Part shown: positions 1-11,278 of the stretch, in pieces
Layout of the letters: every line of letters starts with the position of its first letter
Numbering within the stretch: position 1 is the first letter of the stretch
Source: Rhizobium binae
GTDB taxonomy: Bacteria; Pseudomonadota; Alphaproteobacteria; Rhizobiales; Rhizobiaceae
Reading direction: 5' to 3'
DNA: 64,000 nt
Assembly: GCF_017357225.1 (NCBI RefSeq)
Contig: NZ_CP071605.1
Span: 1-64,000, forward strand
Made by a program: the position numbers and the translations under genes
Notes under the pieces: generated by a model
Seen by the model: only the letters and a program-made list of their open reading frames with translations
What the model was told of the DNA's origin: nothing
Database searches by the model: none

Positions 1-1194
1 ATGCAGCCGAGTCTTGCTCTTCAAGACGATCAAGAGCATCTCCCGTCGCTTCTGGCAACAGATGCGAAGGAGTTGTCCTATCAACTTCAGCAGCATCAGG
101 CAAAAATCTTCCCGCCGCTTTCCCAGAAGACGATCCGGACCTTCTCGCCGGCGGAAGCCGCAGCCTTCATCGGCATCGGCGAAGGCTATCTCAGGCAGGT
201 CGCTGCGGATGGCCACGGCCCTGATCCGCTCGCAAACGGACGCCGGCTCTACAGCGCAACCGACATGGACCGGATCCGCCGGGTACTCGACGAGCGAAAC
301 GGAACGCCGAAATACGTGCCGGCCCGCAGGCCTGGAGAAAAGCTCCAGATTGTCTCCGTCATGAATTTCAAGGGCGGCTCGGGCAAGACCACCACAGCGG
401 CACATCTGGCGCAGTTCATGGCGCTGCGCGGCTATCGCGTGCTTGCGGTCGATCTCGATCCGCAGGCCTCCTTATCCGCCTTGTTCGGCCATCAGCCGGA
501 GTTCGACGTCGGCGAAGGCGAGACGATCTACGGATCGATCCGATACGAGGAACCACGCCCGATCGCCGATATCGTCCGCGCCACCTATACGCCCAATCTG
601 CATCTTATTCCGGGAAATCTCGAATTGATGGAATTCGAGCACGAGACGCCGAAGGCGATGGCGTCCGGAACGGCGGAGACGATGTTCTTTGCCCGTATCG
701 GCGAGGTGCTGACCGAGATCGAAAGCCTTTATGACGTCGTCGTCATCGATTGCCCGCCGCAGTTGGGATTCCTGACGATGTCGGCGCTCTGCGCCGCGAC
801 CTCCGTCCTGATCACCGTCCATCCGCAGATGCTCGATGTCATGTCGATGTCGCAGTTTCTGACGATGACGAGCGAACTGATGTCGGTCGTCGAGAAGGCC
901 GGCGGGCGCACCAGCTATGACTGGATGCGTTATCTCGTGACGCGCTTCGAGCCGAATGACGGGCCGCAGAGCCAGATGACAGGCTTCATGCGGGCGATCT
1001 TCGGCAATCGAATGCTTCGCAACGCGATGGTGAAATCGACCGCGGTCGCCGACGCCGGCGTCACCAAGCAGACGCTGTACGAGGTCGAGCGGTCGCAATT
1101 CACCCGTGGAACCTACGACCGGGCGCTGGAGTCCCTCAATCTCGTGAACAGCGAGATCGAGGCGCATATTCGCTCCATCTGGGGAAGGAAATAG
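1..1194 (+). CDS. repA: Plasmid partitioning ATPase RepA (ParA family)
   Basis: RepA is the ParA-type ATPase of the repABC operon. It works with RepB in partitioning and represses the operon. The 397-residue protein has the usual RepA N-terminal winged-helix region (about residues 40-100) and then a deviant Walker A, KGGSGKTT, at 124-131. The DLDPQASLS motif follows at about 151 and a VIDCPPQ Walker B near 247. Length is normal for the family (about 400). The reading frame opens at the first base of the window, so the promoter and any upstream parS are not visible. It is followed four bases later by repB, which indicates one operon. Confidence 0.96.
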   Translation: MQPSLALQDDQEHLPSLLATDAKELSYQLQQHQAKIFPPLSQKTIRTFSPAEAAAFIGIGEGYLRQVAADGHGPDPLANGRRLYSATDMDRIRRVLDERNGTPKYVPARRPGEKLQIVSVMNFKGGSGKTTTAAHLAQFMALRGYRVLAVDLDPQASLSALFGHQPEFDVGEGETIYGSIRYEEPRPIADIVRATYTPNLHLIPGNLELMEFEHETPKAMASGTAETMFFARIGEVLTEIESLYDVVVIDCPPQLGFLTMSALCAATSVLITVHPQMLDVMSMSQFLTMTSELMSVVEKAGGRTSYDWMRYLVTRFEPNDGPQSQMTGFMRAIFGNRMLRNAMVKSTAVADAGVTKQTLYEVERSQFTRGTYDRALESLNLVNSEIEAHIRSIWGRK

Positions 1195-1198
1195 ATAG

Positions 1199-2200
1199 AT
1201 GGCGCGCAAGAACCTCATCGAGATTTCTGCTCCGAGTCCGGCAAGGGTGGAAGCGGTCGCACCGCGCGACAATCGTCCGATTGCAGGCTTCGTGCCACAG
1301 GAGCGTAGCGCTGCACCCGTCGGCGGCATCACCAAGACGCTCGGCAATATTACCGAAAAAATGGAGCGCGCAAGCGAGCTCGAACGGCAGCTTGCCGCCG
1401 GCCAGACCATAGTCGAACTCGATACCGGCCTGATCGACGCGTCCTTCGTCAGCGACCGGTTGGCGATCGACGCGGCTGAACTCGCGCAGCTTGTCGAGCA
1501 GATCCGTGAGCACGGACAGCAGGTTCCGATCCTCGTCCGTCCGCATCCGGAAACCAGGGGACGCTACCAGGTCGCTTACGGCCATCGCCGCCTTGCCGCC
1601 ACCAAAGAGCTCGGCATCAGGGTGCGCGCGGTCGTCCGCGACCTCACCGACGGTCAGTTGGTCGTTAGCCAGGGACAGGAAAACAGCGCCCGAACCAATC
1701 TTTCCTATATCGAGCGCGCGCTCTTTGCCTCGAGGCTCGAGGAGCGCAGCTTCGGCCGCGATGTGATCATGGCGGCGCTCGGCATCGACAAGGCGGCGCT
1801 GTCGAGAATGCTGATCGTCATCCGGCAGGTTCCCCTCGATCTCATCAACGTCATCGGCGCGGCGCCTGATATCGGCCGCCGGCGATGGCTGGAGCTCGGC
1901 GAGAGGCTTGAGAAAGCCGACGTCGGGAAGATCCTCGCAGAGTTGTCCGCGGACGACGCGCGCAGAATGTCGAGCGATGAACGGTTTCAGCGGGCGCTCG
2001 TCCTGGCAACGAAGAAGACGGCGGAGCAAAGGCCGGCGGTAGCCAAAACCGAAGTCAGCGGCGTTCCCGTCATGATCAAGAAGACAGCCGCCGGTGCGAC
2101 CTTCGTCTTCGACGGCAAGACGGCGCCGGGCTTCGATCAATTCGTCCAGGAACGGCTGCAAGGCCTGTTCCAGGAGTTCAAAAAGCACAGAGGAGCGTAG
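1199..2200 (+). CDS. repB: Plasmid partitioning protein RepB (ParB family)
   Basis: RepB is the centromere-binding partner of RepA and loads onto parS sites. The 333-residue protein shows the ParB N-terminal nuclease-like domain, with the boxes QVPILVRPHPE and YQVAYGHRRLAA at about residues 105-140. A central helix-turn-helix region follows (about 170-200), then the RepB-specific C-terminal dimerisation domain. The start is ATG at 1199 with a GGAAGGAA ribosome-binding site eight bases upstream that overlaps the end of repA. Length is typical (about 330). The gene after it is repC, separated by the ctRNA region. Confidence 0.96.
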   Translation: MARKNLIEISAPSPARVEAVAPRDNRPIAGFVPQERSAAPVGGITKTLGNITEKMERASELERQLAAGQTIVELDTGLIDASFVSDRLAIDAAELAQLVEQIREHGQQVPILVRPHPETRGRYQVAYGHRRLAATKELGIRVRAVVRDLTDGQLVVSQGQENSARTNLSYIERALFASRLEERSFGRDVIMAALGIDKAALSRMLIVIRQVPLDLINVIGAAPDIGRRRWLELGERLEKADVGKILAELSADDARRMSSDERFQRALVLATKKTAEQRPAVAKTEVSGVPVMIKKTAAGATFVFDGKTAPGFDQFVQERLQGLFQEFKKHRGA

Positions 2201-2205
2201 CGCGC

Positions 2206-2243
2206 AAAAGAAAAAGGCCCCCAACGACGCCGTCGTGGAAGCC
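2206..2243 (-). terminator. Rho-independent terminator of the ctRNA
   Basis: Read on the minus strand, a GC-rich stem of twelve pairs with one bulged U and a GGC loop is followed by TTTTTCTTTT. In ctRNAs of this family the same hairpin both ends the RNA and makes the kissing contact with the repC leader. Confidence 0.85.
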
Positions 2244-2260
2244 CTTCTCAGATCTTAAGC
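2206..2260 (-). ncRNA. incA: Counter-transcribed RNA of the repABC operon (incA/RepE type)
   Basis: In repABC plasmids a small antisense RNA between repB and repC inhibits repC expression and sets copy number and incompatibility. Here the minus strand carries a promoter, TTGACT (2290-2295), a 17-base spacer and GATTCT (2267-2272). About 50 bases further on is a strong hairpin (2216-2243: twelve pairs, three of them G-U, one bulge, three-base loop) followed by a U-rich run at 2206-2215. The predicted transcript of about 55 nt matches the size of known repABC ctRNAs. The exact 5' end is inferred from the promoter. Confidence 0.85.
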
Positions 2261-2266
2261 ACATCG

Positions 2267-2295
2267 AGAATCGCATTTCCACGAATCACAGTCAA
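2267..2295 (-). promoter_or_regulatory. Promoter of the ctRNA
   Basis: On the minus strand TTGACT and GATTCT are separated by exactly 17 bases. They sit so that transcription would start near 2260 and run back into the terminator next to repB. It is the only good sigma-70-like promoter seen in the repB-repC gap. Confidence 0.7.
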
Positions 2296-2353
2296 GCGTC
2301 TTAGGCACCAAATTGGTGGATGGTTTTCTTTTGCCTGAACGAAGGTGAAGGCA

Positions 2354-3652
2354 ATGGAGAGTGGATATGTGACGACGCCCTTTGGGCGGCGGCCGATGTC
2401 GCTTGGCATGCTGGCAAGCCAGCAACTGGCCGAGACCATCGAGCCGGGGATGAAGCGCAGCAAGTGGAAATTGTTTAGAGCAATCTGCGAGGCGCGGCCG
2501 GCGCTCGGCGTGACCGATCGAGCATTGACGGTGCTCGACGCGCTGCTGACCTTCTATCCCGATGACGAGATTTCCGAGGAGAAGGGCCTGATCGTCTTTC
2601 CCTCGAATGCGCAGCTATCGCTGCGCGCCCGCGGCATGACGCCGGCGACGTTGCGGCGTCATCTTGCCGTCCTGGTCGATGCCGGTCTGATCCTGCGCAA
2701 GGACAGTCCGAACGGAAAGCGCTACGCCCGCCGCGACAGGGCAGGGGCGATCGGTGAGGCCTTCGGCTTCAGCGTCGCGCCGCTTCTGGCCCGCGCAGTG
2801 GAAATTGAAAACCTAGCGGCTCAGGCGATTGCCGACCGGGAACTGCTCCGGGCGACCAGGGAGCGCCTGACGGTCTGCCGGCGCGATATCTCCAAGCTGA
2901 TTTCGGCGGCTATCGACGAAGCCGTTCCCGGGAACTGGGAGCAGATGACGATGATGTTTCGCGATCTTGTCGCGAGGATTCCGCGCGTGGCGGGCATCGA
3001 AGATCTCGTCTCGTTGCTCGACGAGATGGGCCTGCTGCGCGACGAAGCAATCAACCTGCTGGAAAGGCACATTAAAAGAGGAAAAATGGACGCCAATGAG
3101 TCTCAAATTGAGCGTCACAAACAGAATTCAAACCCCGACTCCAACTATGAACTTGAACCAAGCTTCGAAACGAAGCAGGACGAAAAGGCAGTAACAACCA
3201 ACGACGGGATGGCCGGGCAGCCGTATGCGCAGAAACCGCCGAGGTCTTCCGCCGGACTAGGTGGCGAGATGCCGGGTGCGGCCAATCCGGCCGCCGGCCA
3301 CAGCCTGAAATCCTTCCCGCTGGGCCTTGTCCTGCAGGCCTGCCCTGCCATTCTCGATTATGGGCCGGGTGGAGCGATCGGCAATTGGCGCGATCTGATG
3401 TCGGCCGCCGTCGTCGTGCGCTCGATGCTCGGCGTCAGCCCTTCGGCCTATGAGGAGGCCTGCGCCGGCATGGGGCCGGAAAACGCCGCGACCGTGATCG
3501 CCTGCATCCTGGAAAAGGGAGGGCACATCAATTCGCCCGGCGGTTATCTCCGCGATCTCACCCGCAGGACCGAAAGAGGCGAATTTGCGATCGGCCCGAT
3601 GCTGATGGCGCTCGTGCGGGCCAATGGCGGGGTAAGACGATATGCCGGGTGA
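2354..3652 (+). CDS. repC: Replication initiator RepC
   Basis: RepC is the initiator of repABC replicons and acts in cis on an origin inside its own gene. The N-terminus (MESGYVTTPFGRRPMSLGML) is the family signature. A helix-rich DNA-binding domain covers roughly the first 260 residues; a variable linker and a conserved C-terminal domain follow. I chose ATG 2354, giving 432 residues, because GAAGG at 2341-2345 lies eight bases upstream. An in-frame GTG at 2345 is the alternative. Translation is expected to be controlled by the ctRNA encoded opposite its leader. The length is at the upper end of the family (400-440). Confidence 0.95.
   Translation: MESGYVTTPFGRRPMSLGMLASQQLAETIEPGMKRSKWKLFRAICEARPALGVTDRALTVLDALLTFYPDDEISEEKGLIVFPSNAQLSLRARGMTPATLRRHLAVLVDAGLILRKDSPNGKRYARRDRAGAIGEAFGFSVAPLLARAVEIENLAAQAIADRELLRATRERLTVCRRDISKLISAAIDEAVPGNWEQMTMMFRDLVARIPRVAGIEDLVSLLDEMGLLRDEAINLLERHIKRGKMDANESQIERHKQNSNPDSNYELEPSFETKQDEKAVTTNDGMAGQPYAQKPPRSSAGLGGEMPGAANPAAGHSLKSFPLGLVLQACPAILDYGPGGAIGNWRDLMSAAVVVRSMLGVSPSAYEEACAGMGPENAATVIACILEKGGHINSPGGYLRDLTRRTERGEFAIGPMLMALVRANGGVRRYAG
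3065..3200 (+). other. AT-rich segment inside repC, candidate replication origin
   Basis: Bases 3065-3200 are clearly richer in A and T than the rest of repC and encode a low-complexity Asn/Lys/Gln/Glu-rich linker. In characterised repABC plasmids oriV lies in an AT-rich stretch within repC, so this is the natural candidate. The position is inferred from composition only; no iterons were recognised. Confidence 0.4.
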
Positions 3653-3762
3653 TGGATTTCAGCTGCAACGCGGCTGTGCCGTTGCCTCATCCGGTAAACT
3701 CACCTGCTTCCAGTTCGATTGACGGGCGGGACGAAAGGTTTTTGGCGAGAGGCGCCGCCCAG

Positions 3763-4776
3763 TCAGCGCGGCGGCGCAGTACTTTCTCGCAGGATCAGCT
3801 CGACCGGCCACAATTCGTGGATCTCCTCGGCGGCGCGCCCCGCGATTAGCTGCAGTGTTAGCTCGGCGCAGCGCGTGCCCGCCGCACGCATGGAGGATCG
3901 GGTTGTCGAGAGTGACGGCACCATGTTTTCGGCCGTCAGATAAGGGAAGACGTCGTCATGGGCGATGACGGAAACATCCTGTCCTATCGTCATCCCAAGC
4001 GAGCGGACGGCGCGGTAAACCCCAAGCGCCGTCATCGTGGAACCGGCGACGATAGCGGTCGGCGCATTGGCTCTCTCGAGGAAGGAGCGGGCATGGCGAA
4101 AACCGCTCTCGTCGGAAAATTTATCGCAGACCATCATGTTGGGATCGGCGATGAGCCCACGCTCCTGATGGGCGATCCGAAAACCCTGCTCGCGATGGAT
4201 CGAATAGGTCTTGCCCCTGAGGCCATTGATCATGCCGATGCGCCGATGCCCGAGATCGAGCAGATGTTCGGTCACCCTGCGCACGGCATTTTCATTGTCG
4301 ATATCGAGCCATGCGTGAACGTGCTCGGTCTCCGAGCGGCCGTGGACCAGAAACGGCACGCCCAAGCTGTTCAGCATCTCGATCCGCGGGTCCCTAGGGC
4401 GAGGCGAATGGATGATCACGGCGTCCACCCGGCGGCTTTCGACCAGGCGCCGGTAGGCCTGTATCTCGTCCTCGTCATTATGCGCGGTAATAGGTGTGAT
4501 GAGAATATCCGTTTCGGTCGTTTCCAGGCGCTGCGCCATCCCCGACACGAATTCAGCGAAATGAATTTCTCCCGAACGCCCCATCATGACGCCGATCGCT
4601 CCGGCTCGCCCGGTCTTCAGGCGCACGGCATTGATATCGGGGCGATAGCCAAGCCGCATTGCTTCGCTTGCAACCCGGGCACGCGTGGTTTCGCTCACCT
4701 CCGGATAGCCGCTGAGTGCGCGGCTGACCGTCGTCGGAGAGAGCCCAAGCTGCTTTGCAAATTCACGAAGTTTCAT
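3763..4776 (-). CDS. thuR: LacI-family transcriptional regulator of the thu operon (ThuR)
   Basis: This is a repressor-type regulator for trehalose/maltose/sucrose uptake, transcribed divergently from thuE. It has the LacI helix-turn-helix at the very N-terminus (MKLREFAKQLGLSPTTVSRA, residues 1-20), a hinge, and a periplasmic-binding-protein-like effector domain to residue 337. I chose the ATG at 4776 because a longer frame would run through the operator and put 31 non-family residues before the helix-turn-helix. A perfect palindrome at 4852-4871 between thuR and thuE is its likely site. Assignment as ThuR rests on family and neighbours. Confidence 0.85.
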   Translation of the reverse strand: MKLREFAKQLGLSPTTVSRALSGYPEVSETTRARVASEAMRLGYRPDINAVRLKTGRAGAIGVMMGRSGEIHFAEFVSGMAQRLETTETDILITPITAHNDEDEIQAYRRLVESRRVDAVIIHSPRPRDPRIEMLNSLGVPFLVHGRSETEHVHAWLDIDNENAVRRVTEHLLDLGHRRIGMINGLRGKTYSIHREQGFRIAHQERGLIADPNMMVCDKFSDESGFRHARSFLERANAPTAIVAGSTMTALGVYRAVRSLGMTIGQDVSVIAHDDVFPYLTAENMVPSLSTTRSSMRAAGTRCAELTLQLIAGRAAEEIHELWPVELILRESTAPPR

Positions 4777-4851
4777 CGGTGTCTTCTTTGTCCCGGAAAT
4801 CAATGAACGATGCGTGGACGATGCGCAACGGGCAAGTGCCAGTTCGAAAGA

Positions 4852-4871
4852 AATTGAAAACGTTTTCAATT
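4852..4871. promoter_or_regulatory. LacI-family operator, perfect 20-bp palindrome
   Basis: AATTGAAAACGTTTTCAATT is an exact inverted repeat with the central CG of LacI/GalR-family operators. It lies between the divergent thuR (start 4776) and thuE (start 5045), so one site could control both. It is the expected ThuR target. Confidence 0.85.
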
Positions 4872-5044
4872 ATGTGGTTTTCAGATAACAACTGCCGAAG
4901 CCAAATTTGCGTCTCTGACCCTCATCGTGGTCGTTTTAATCATACAAATACAACCGTCAGAAGGTATTTTTGATGTCTTGACGTGGCCGATGCCTTCTGC
5001 GATGGTCCATCCGCCAAATCGATTTCAATTTCTGGGAGGAGATT

Positions 5045-6307
5045 ATGAAAAAGTTTACTCTGGCTTTGTCTGCGCTCGGCATCGCTATCGCTGCCGGTCA
5101 GCTCCATGCCGCCGAAATTTCGTTTGCCGCGAACACCACCGGGAAAAACGTCGAATTCCTTCACAAGCAACTTGCGATTTTTGAGAAGGAGACCGGCAAT
5201 CAGGTGAAGCTCGTCACCATGCCGTCATCGAGCAGCGAGCAGTTCTCGCAATACCGCCTGTGGCTTGCGGCCGGAAACAAGGACATCGACGTCTATCAGA
5301 CCGACGTCATCTGGGCGCCGCAGCTTGCCGACCAATTCATCGATCTGAAGGAGGCGACCAAGGACGTGGCCGGCCAGTTCTTCCCGTCGATCATCGCCTC
5401 GCAGACGGTCAATGGCCGGCTCGTGGCGCTGCCGCTGTTTACCGATGCTCCGGCGCTGTTTTATCGAAAGGACCTGCTCGAGAAATATGGCAAGCAGCCG
5501 CCGAAGACCTGGGACGAGATGGCCGCAACCGCCAAGGAGATTCAGGACAAGGAACGTCAGGCTGGCCAGAAGGACCTCTGGGGCTACGTCTTCCAGGGCA
5601 ATTCCTACGAAGGGCTAACCTGCAACGCGCTGGAATGGGTGAAGTCGTCGGGCGGCGGCCAGATCGTCGAGCCGGACGGGACGATCTCGATCAACAACGA
5701 TAAGGCGGCAGCAGCGCTCGAACGCGCCAATGGCTGGATCGGGACGATCTCGCCGCCCGGCGTGCTCGCCTATCAGGAAGAAGAATCGCGCGGCGTCTGG
5801 CAGACCGGCAATGCCGTCTTCATGCGCAACTGGCCCTATGCCTATTCCCTCGGCAATGGCGCCGACAGCGCCGTGAAAGGCAAGTTCGATGTCATGACGC
5901 TGCCTGTCGCGGCGGCCGGCGACAAGCCGTCCTCGACGCTTGGCGGCTGGAATCTGGCGGTTTCGAAATATTCCGAAAAGCAGGAGGCAGCCATTGCGCT
6001 GGTAAAATTCCTGGCGTCGAAGGACGTTCAGAAGGCGCGCGCCATCGAGCTGTCCAACTTGCCCACACTGGCCGACCTTTATGACGACAAGGATGTTGCC
6101 GCCGCACAGCCCTTCATGCCGAACTGGAAACCAATCTTCCAGGACGCCGTGCCGCGTCCTTCGGCGACCGCCAAGGTGAAGTACAACGAGGTGTCCTCGA
6201 AGTTCTGGACCGCGGTGCACAATACGCTGTCCGGCAGCGGCTCGGCTGCCGAGAATCTCGAGCTTCTCGAAGCCGACCTCACGACCCTCAAGGGCGACGC
6301 CTGGTAA
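5045..6307 (+). CDS. thuE: Trehalose/maltose ABC transporter substrate-binding protein ThuE
   Basis: Periplasmic binding protein of the thu disaccharide importer, 420 residues, ABC family-1 (MalE-like) fold. The N-terminus has a signal peptide with Lys-Lys, a hydrophobic core and an AxA-type cleavage near residue 22 (LHA-AEIS). The mature part has the family features of sugar binding proteins, for example the IDVYQTDVIW segment and a C-terminal VPRPSATAKYN-like stretch. The ribosome-binding site GGGAGGAG lies just upstream of ATG 5045. It is the first gene of thuEFGKAB and is followed by a stable hairpin at 6314-6339. Confidence 0.92.
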   Translation: MKKFTLALSALGIAIAAGQLHAAEISFAANTTGKNVEFLHKQLAIFEKETGNQVKLVTMPSSSSEQFSQYRLWLAAGNKDIDVYQTDVIWAPQLADQFIDLKEATKDVAGQFFPSIIASQTVNGRLVALPLFTDAPALFYRKDLLEKYGKQPPKTWDEMAATAKEIQDKERQAGQKDLWGYVFQGNSYEGLTCNALEWVKSSGGGQIVEPDGTISINNDKAAAALERANGWIGTISPPGVLAYQEEESRGVWQTGNAVFMRNWPYAYSLGNGADSAVKGKFDVMTLPVAAAGDKPSSTLGGWNLAVSKYSEKQEAAIALVKFLASKDVQKARAIELSNLPTLADLYDDKDVAAAQPFMPNWKPIFQDAVPRPSATAKVKYNEVSSKFWTAVHNTLSGSGSAAENLELLEADLTTLKGDAW

Positions 6308-6313
6308 GATTCC

Positions 6314-6339
6314 GGCCGGCGGCTGTGAAGCCGCCGGCC
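6314..6339 (+). promoter_or_regulatory. Intercistronic hairpin after thuE
   Basis: A perfect 10-bp stem, GGCCGGCGGC and its complement, with a six-base loop lies six bases after the thuE stop. No U run follows, so it is more likely a 3'-end protector or partial attenuator that raises binding protein over permease than a full terminator. Confidence 0.75.
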
Positions 6340-6373
6340 CGGTTTCGGACGAGCGAACGGGGAGAGGCGTTTC

Positions 6374-7359
6374 ATGACTGAAGTCGTAGTTTCGCAAGCA
6401 GTTGAACCAAGGATTTCCAATCTTAGAACCTCCACCGAGCTACGATCCGAGCGCGTTCGGTCCGCCTGGATGTTTCTGGCGCCGACGCTGCTGATCCTGG
6501 CGATCGTCGCCGGATGGCCGCTGTTCAGAACGATCTATTTCAGCTTTACGAATGCGTCGCTCAACGACCTCGGCAATGCGCAATTCGTCGGCTTTTCCAA
6601 TTATCTGTCGTGGGTGACGCTGAAGAGCGGCAGGACTGTCTATCGCGGGCTGCTTGTCGATCCGGTCTGGTGGAAAGCCGTTTGGAACACTGCCAAATTC
6701 ACTCTCCTTTCGGTCACGGTCGAGACCGCGCTCGGGTTGATCGTCGCGCTGGTGCTGAACGCACAGTTCGTCGGCCGTGGCATCGTTCGGGCCGCAATCC
6801 TCATTCCCTGGGCGATTCCGACGATCGTCTCGGCTAAGATGTGGGCCTGGATGCTCAACGACCAGTTCGGCATTCTGAACGACATCCTGCTCGGCTTCGG
6901 CCTTATCACTGAGAAGATTGCCTGGACTGCCAATCCCGAGACAGCGATGGTCGCGGTGCTGATCGTCGACGTCTGGAAAACGACGCCCTTCATGGCGCTT
7001 CTGATCCTTGCCGGGCTGCAGATGGTTCCGGGCGACATCTATGAAGCCGCGAAGATCGATGGCGTCAATCCGATCAAAGTCTTCTGGCGCCTGACGCTGC
7101 CGCTGATCCGGCCGGCGATCATGGTTGCCGTGATCTTCCGCATGCTCGACGCGATGCGTATCTTCGATCTGATCTATGTGCTGACGCCCAACAATGCGCA
7201 GACGAAGACCATGTCGGTCATGGCGCGCGAGAACCTGTTCGACTTTGACAAATTCGCCTACGGCGCCACGGCGTCAACGGTGCTTTTCCTCATCATTGCC
7301 TCGGTCACCGTCCTTTATATCTGGCTCGGCCGCGTCAGGCTCGGCGGGGAGGAACGCTG

Positions 7360-7360
<1 letters not shown>
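6374..7360 (+). CDS. thuF: Sugar ABC transporter permease ThuF
   Basis: Inner-membrane permease (328 residues, MalF-like) of the thu importer. About six membrane spans are visible, starting with SAWMFLAPTLLILAIVAGWPL near residues 35-55. The cytoplasmic EAA loop reads IYEAAKIDGVNPIKVFWRLTLP at about 225-246; it docks on the ATPase ThuK. The gene begins after the thuE hairpin and overlaps thuG by one base, so the two permeases are translationally coupled. Confidence 0.92.
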
Positions 7361-8190
<830 letters not shown>

Positions 8191-8200
8191 GGAGTAGAAC

Positions 8201-9226
<1,026 letters not shown>

Positions 9227-9286
9227 TCTTCAGGGATCGATGTCCTCCCAAGGCTCGATCCGTTTTAATGACAAGGAGAAAACATC

Positions 9287-10072
<786 letters not shown>

Positions 10073-10091
10073 AAGATGAGACGCCGTGGGC

Positions 10092-10138
10092 GCGGGTGCC
10101 CCGGTCGGACCCGCAAGATGCCGCGATGATCTCGCGGC
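10092..10138 (+). promoter_or_regulatory. Two tandem hairpins between thuA and thuB
   Basis: The first stem is GCGGGT/ACCCGC (10092-10097 with 10109-10114). The second is GCCGCGA/TCGCGGC with a five-base loop (10120-10138). Neither is followed by a U run, so they are candidates for RNA processing or differential expression rather than termination. Confidence 0.5.
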
Positions 10139-10175
10139 CGCTCACGCTTCGATGGACAACAATGAGGACAAAAGA

Positions 10176-11213
10176 ATGCGCTTGATCATTCTCGGTACCG
10201 GAGGATGGGCAAATACCCATGCGATGCATTTTGCGGAAATCGCCGGCGTCAAAATTGTCGCCGCCGTCGATACGGACGAGGTCCGTCTGCGGGCCTTCGC
10301 GCTCAGGCATGCTATCCCGCTGACGTTCACGTCGCTCGATGACGCCCTTGCCTGGGGAGAATTTGACGCCGTCACCAATGTCACGCCGGATCGCGCGCAC
10401 TATTCCACGACGATGAAATTACTTGGTGCGGGCAAGCATGTCCTCTGCGAGAAGCCGCTGGCGGTCAACTACCGCGAAGCCAAAGAGATGGCCGATGCGG
10501 CCGCGGCGTCCGGCAAGGTCACCATGGTAAATCTTACCTATCGCAATGTGGCGCCGCTGCAGGCAGCGCGAACAATGGTGCTGGACGGGCGTCTCGGCGC
10601 TATCCGCCATTTCGAAGCGTCCTATCTGCAGAGCTGGCTGGTCTCGAAGGCCTGGGGCGATTGGACCAAGGAATCGCAGTGGCTCTGGCGGCTCTCGACA
10701 AAACACGGCTCGAACGGCGTGCTGGGCGATGTCGGTATCCACATTCTCGACTTCGCGGTTTTTGCCGCCGGAAGCGACGTCAAGGCGGCGGCATCGCATC
10801 TCAAGGTGTTCGACAAAAGCCCCGGAAACCGTATCGGCGAGTATGATCTCGATGCCAATGACAGCTTCCTGATGATGGCCGAACTCGAAAACGGTGCCGC
10901 TGGCGTCATCCATGCGACTCGCTGGGCGACCGGTCATTTGAACGAACTGCGGCTGCGCCTGCACGGAGACAGGGGCGCCCTGGAGGTAGTTCACACGCCT
11001 GAAGGTTCCACCCTCAGGGCTTGCGAAGGCGCCGATGCCGACAAGGCGATCTGGCGCAAGATCGAGGTTGAACCAGTCCCCACGAATTTCCAGCGATTTG
11101 CAAATGCCGTGCAAAAGGGTCAGCCGGACGAGCCGGGCTTTGGCCACGCGGCCAAGCTGCAATATGTTCTTGATCACGCAGTCAAGACGGCCGGCGCTTT
11201 GGCGGCACTTTAG
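10176..11213 (+). CDS. thuB: Trehalose utilization oxidoreductase ThuB (Gfo/Idh/MocA family)
   Basis: NAD(P)-dependent dehydrogenase-like protein of 345 residues. It has a Rossmann N-terminus (MRLIILGTGGWANTHAMHF) and the family EKP motif HVLCEKPLAV, followed by the C-terminal alpha/beta substrate domain with GDVGIHILDFA. In S. meliloti ThuB acts with ThuA in trehalose use. I start it at ATG 10176, with GAGGA seven bases upstream; an in-frame extension to 10086 has no family match and crosses the two hairpins. It is the last gene of the thu operon. Confidence 0.9.
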   Translation: MRLIILGTGGWANTHAMHFAEIAGVKIVAAVDTDEVRLRAFALRHAIPLTFTSLDDALAWGEFDAVTNVTPDRAHYSTTMKLLGAGKHVLCEKPLAVNYREAKEMADAAAASGKVTMVNLTYRNVAPLQAARTMVLDGRLGAIRHFEASYLQSWLVSKAWGDWTKESQWLWRLSTKHGSNGVLGDVGIHILDFAVFAAGSDVKAAASHLKVFDKSPGNRIGEYDLDANDSFLMMAELENGAAGVIHATRWATGHLNELRLRLHGDRGALEVVHTPEGSTLRACEGADADKAIWRKIEVEPVPTNFQRFANAVQKGQPDEPGFGHAAKLQYVLDHAVKTAGALAAL

Positions 11214-11278
11214 CGGGCAGCGAAAGCCCCGCGCAGGTCCTTCGGCAAGGAGAATCGCAGCGGAAACGAACAGCTTCG

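Noticed and set aside
472..1410. Long open frame opposite repA (312 codons)
   Set aside because: It lies antisense to repA in GC-rich DNA, has no family match by eye and no ribosome-binding site; it is a shadow frame.
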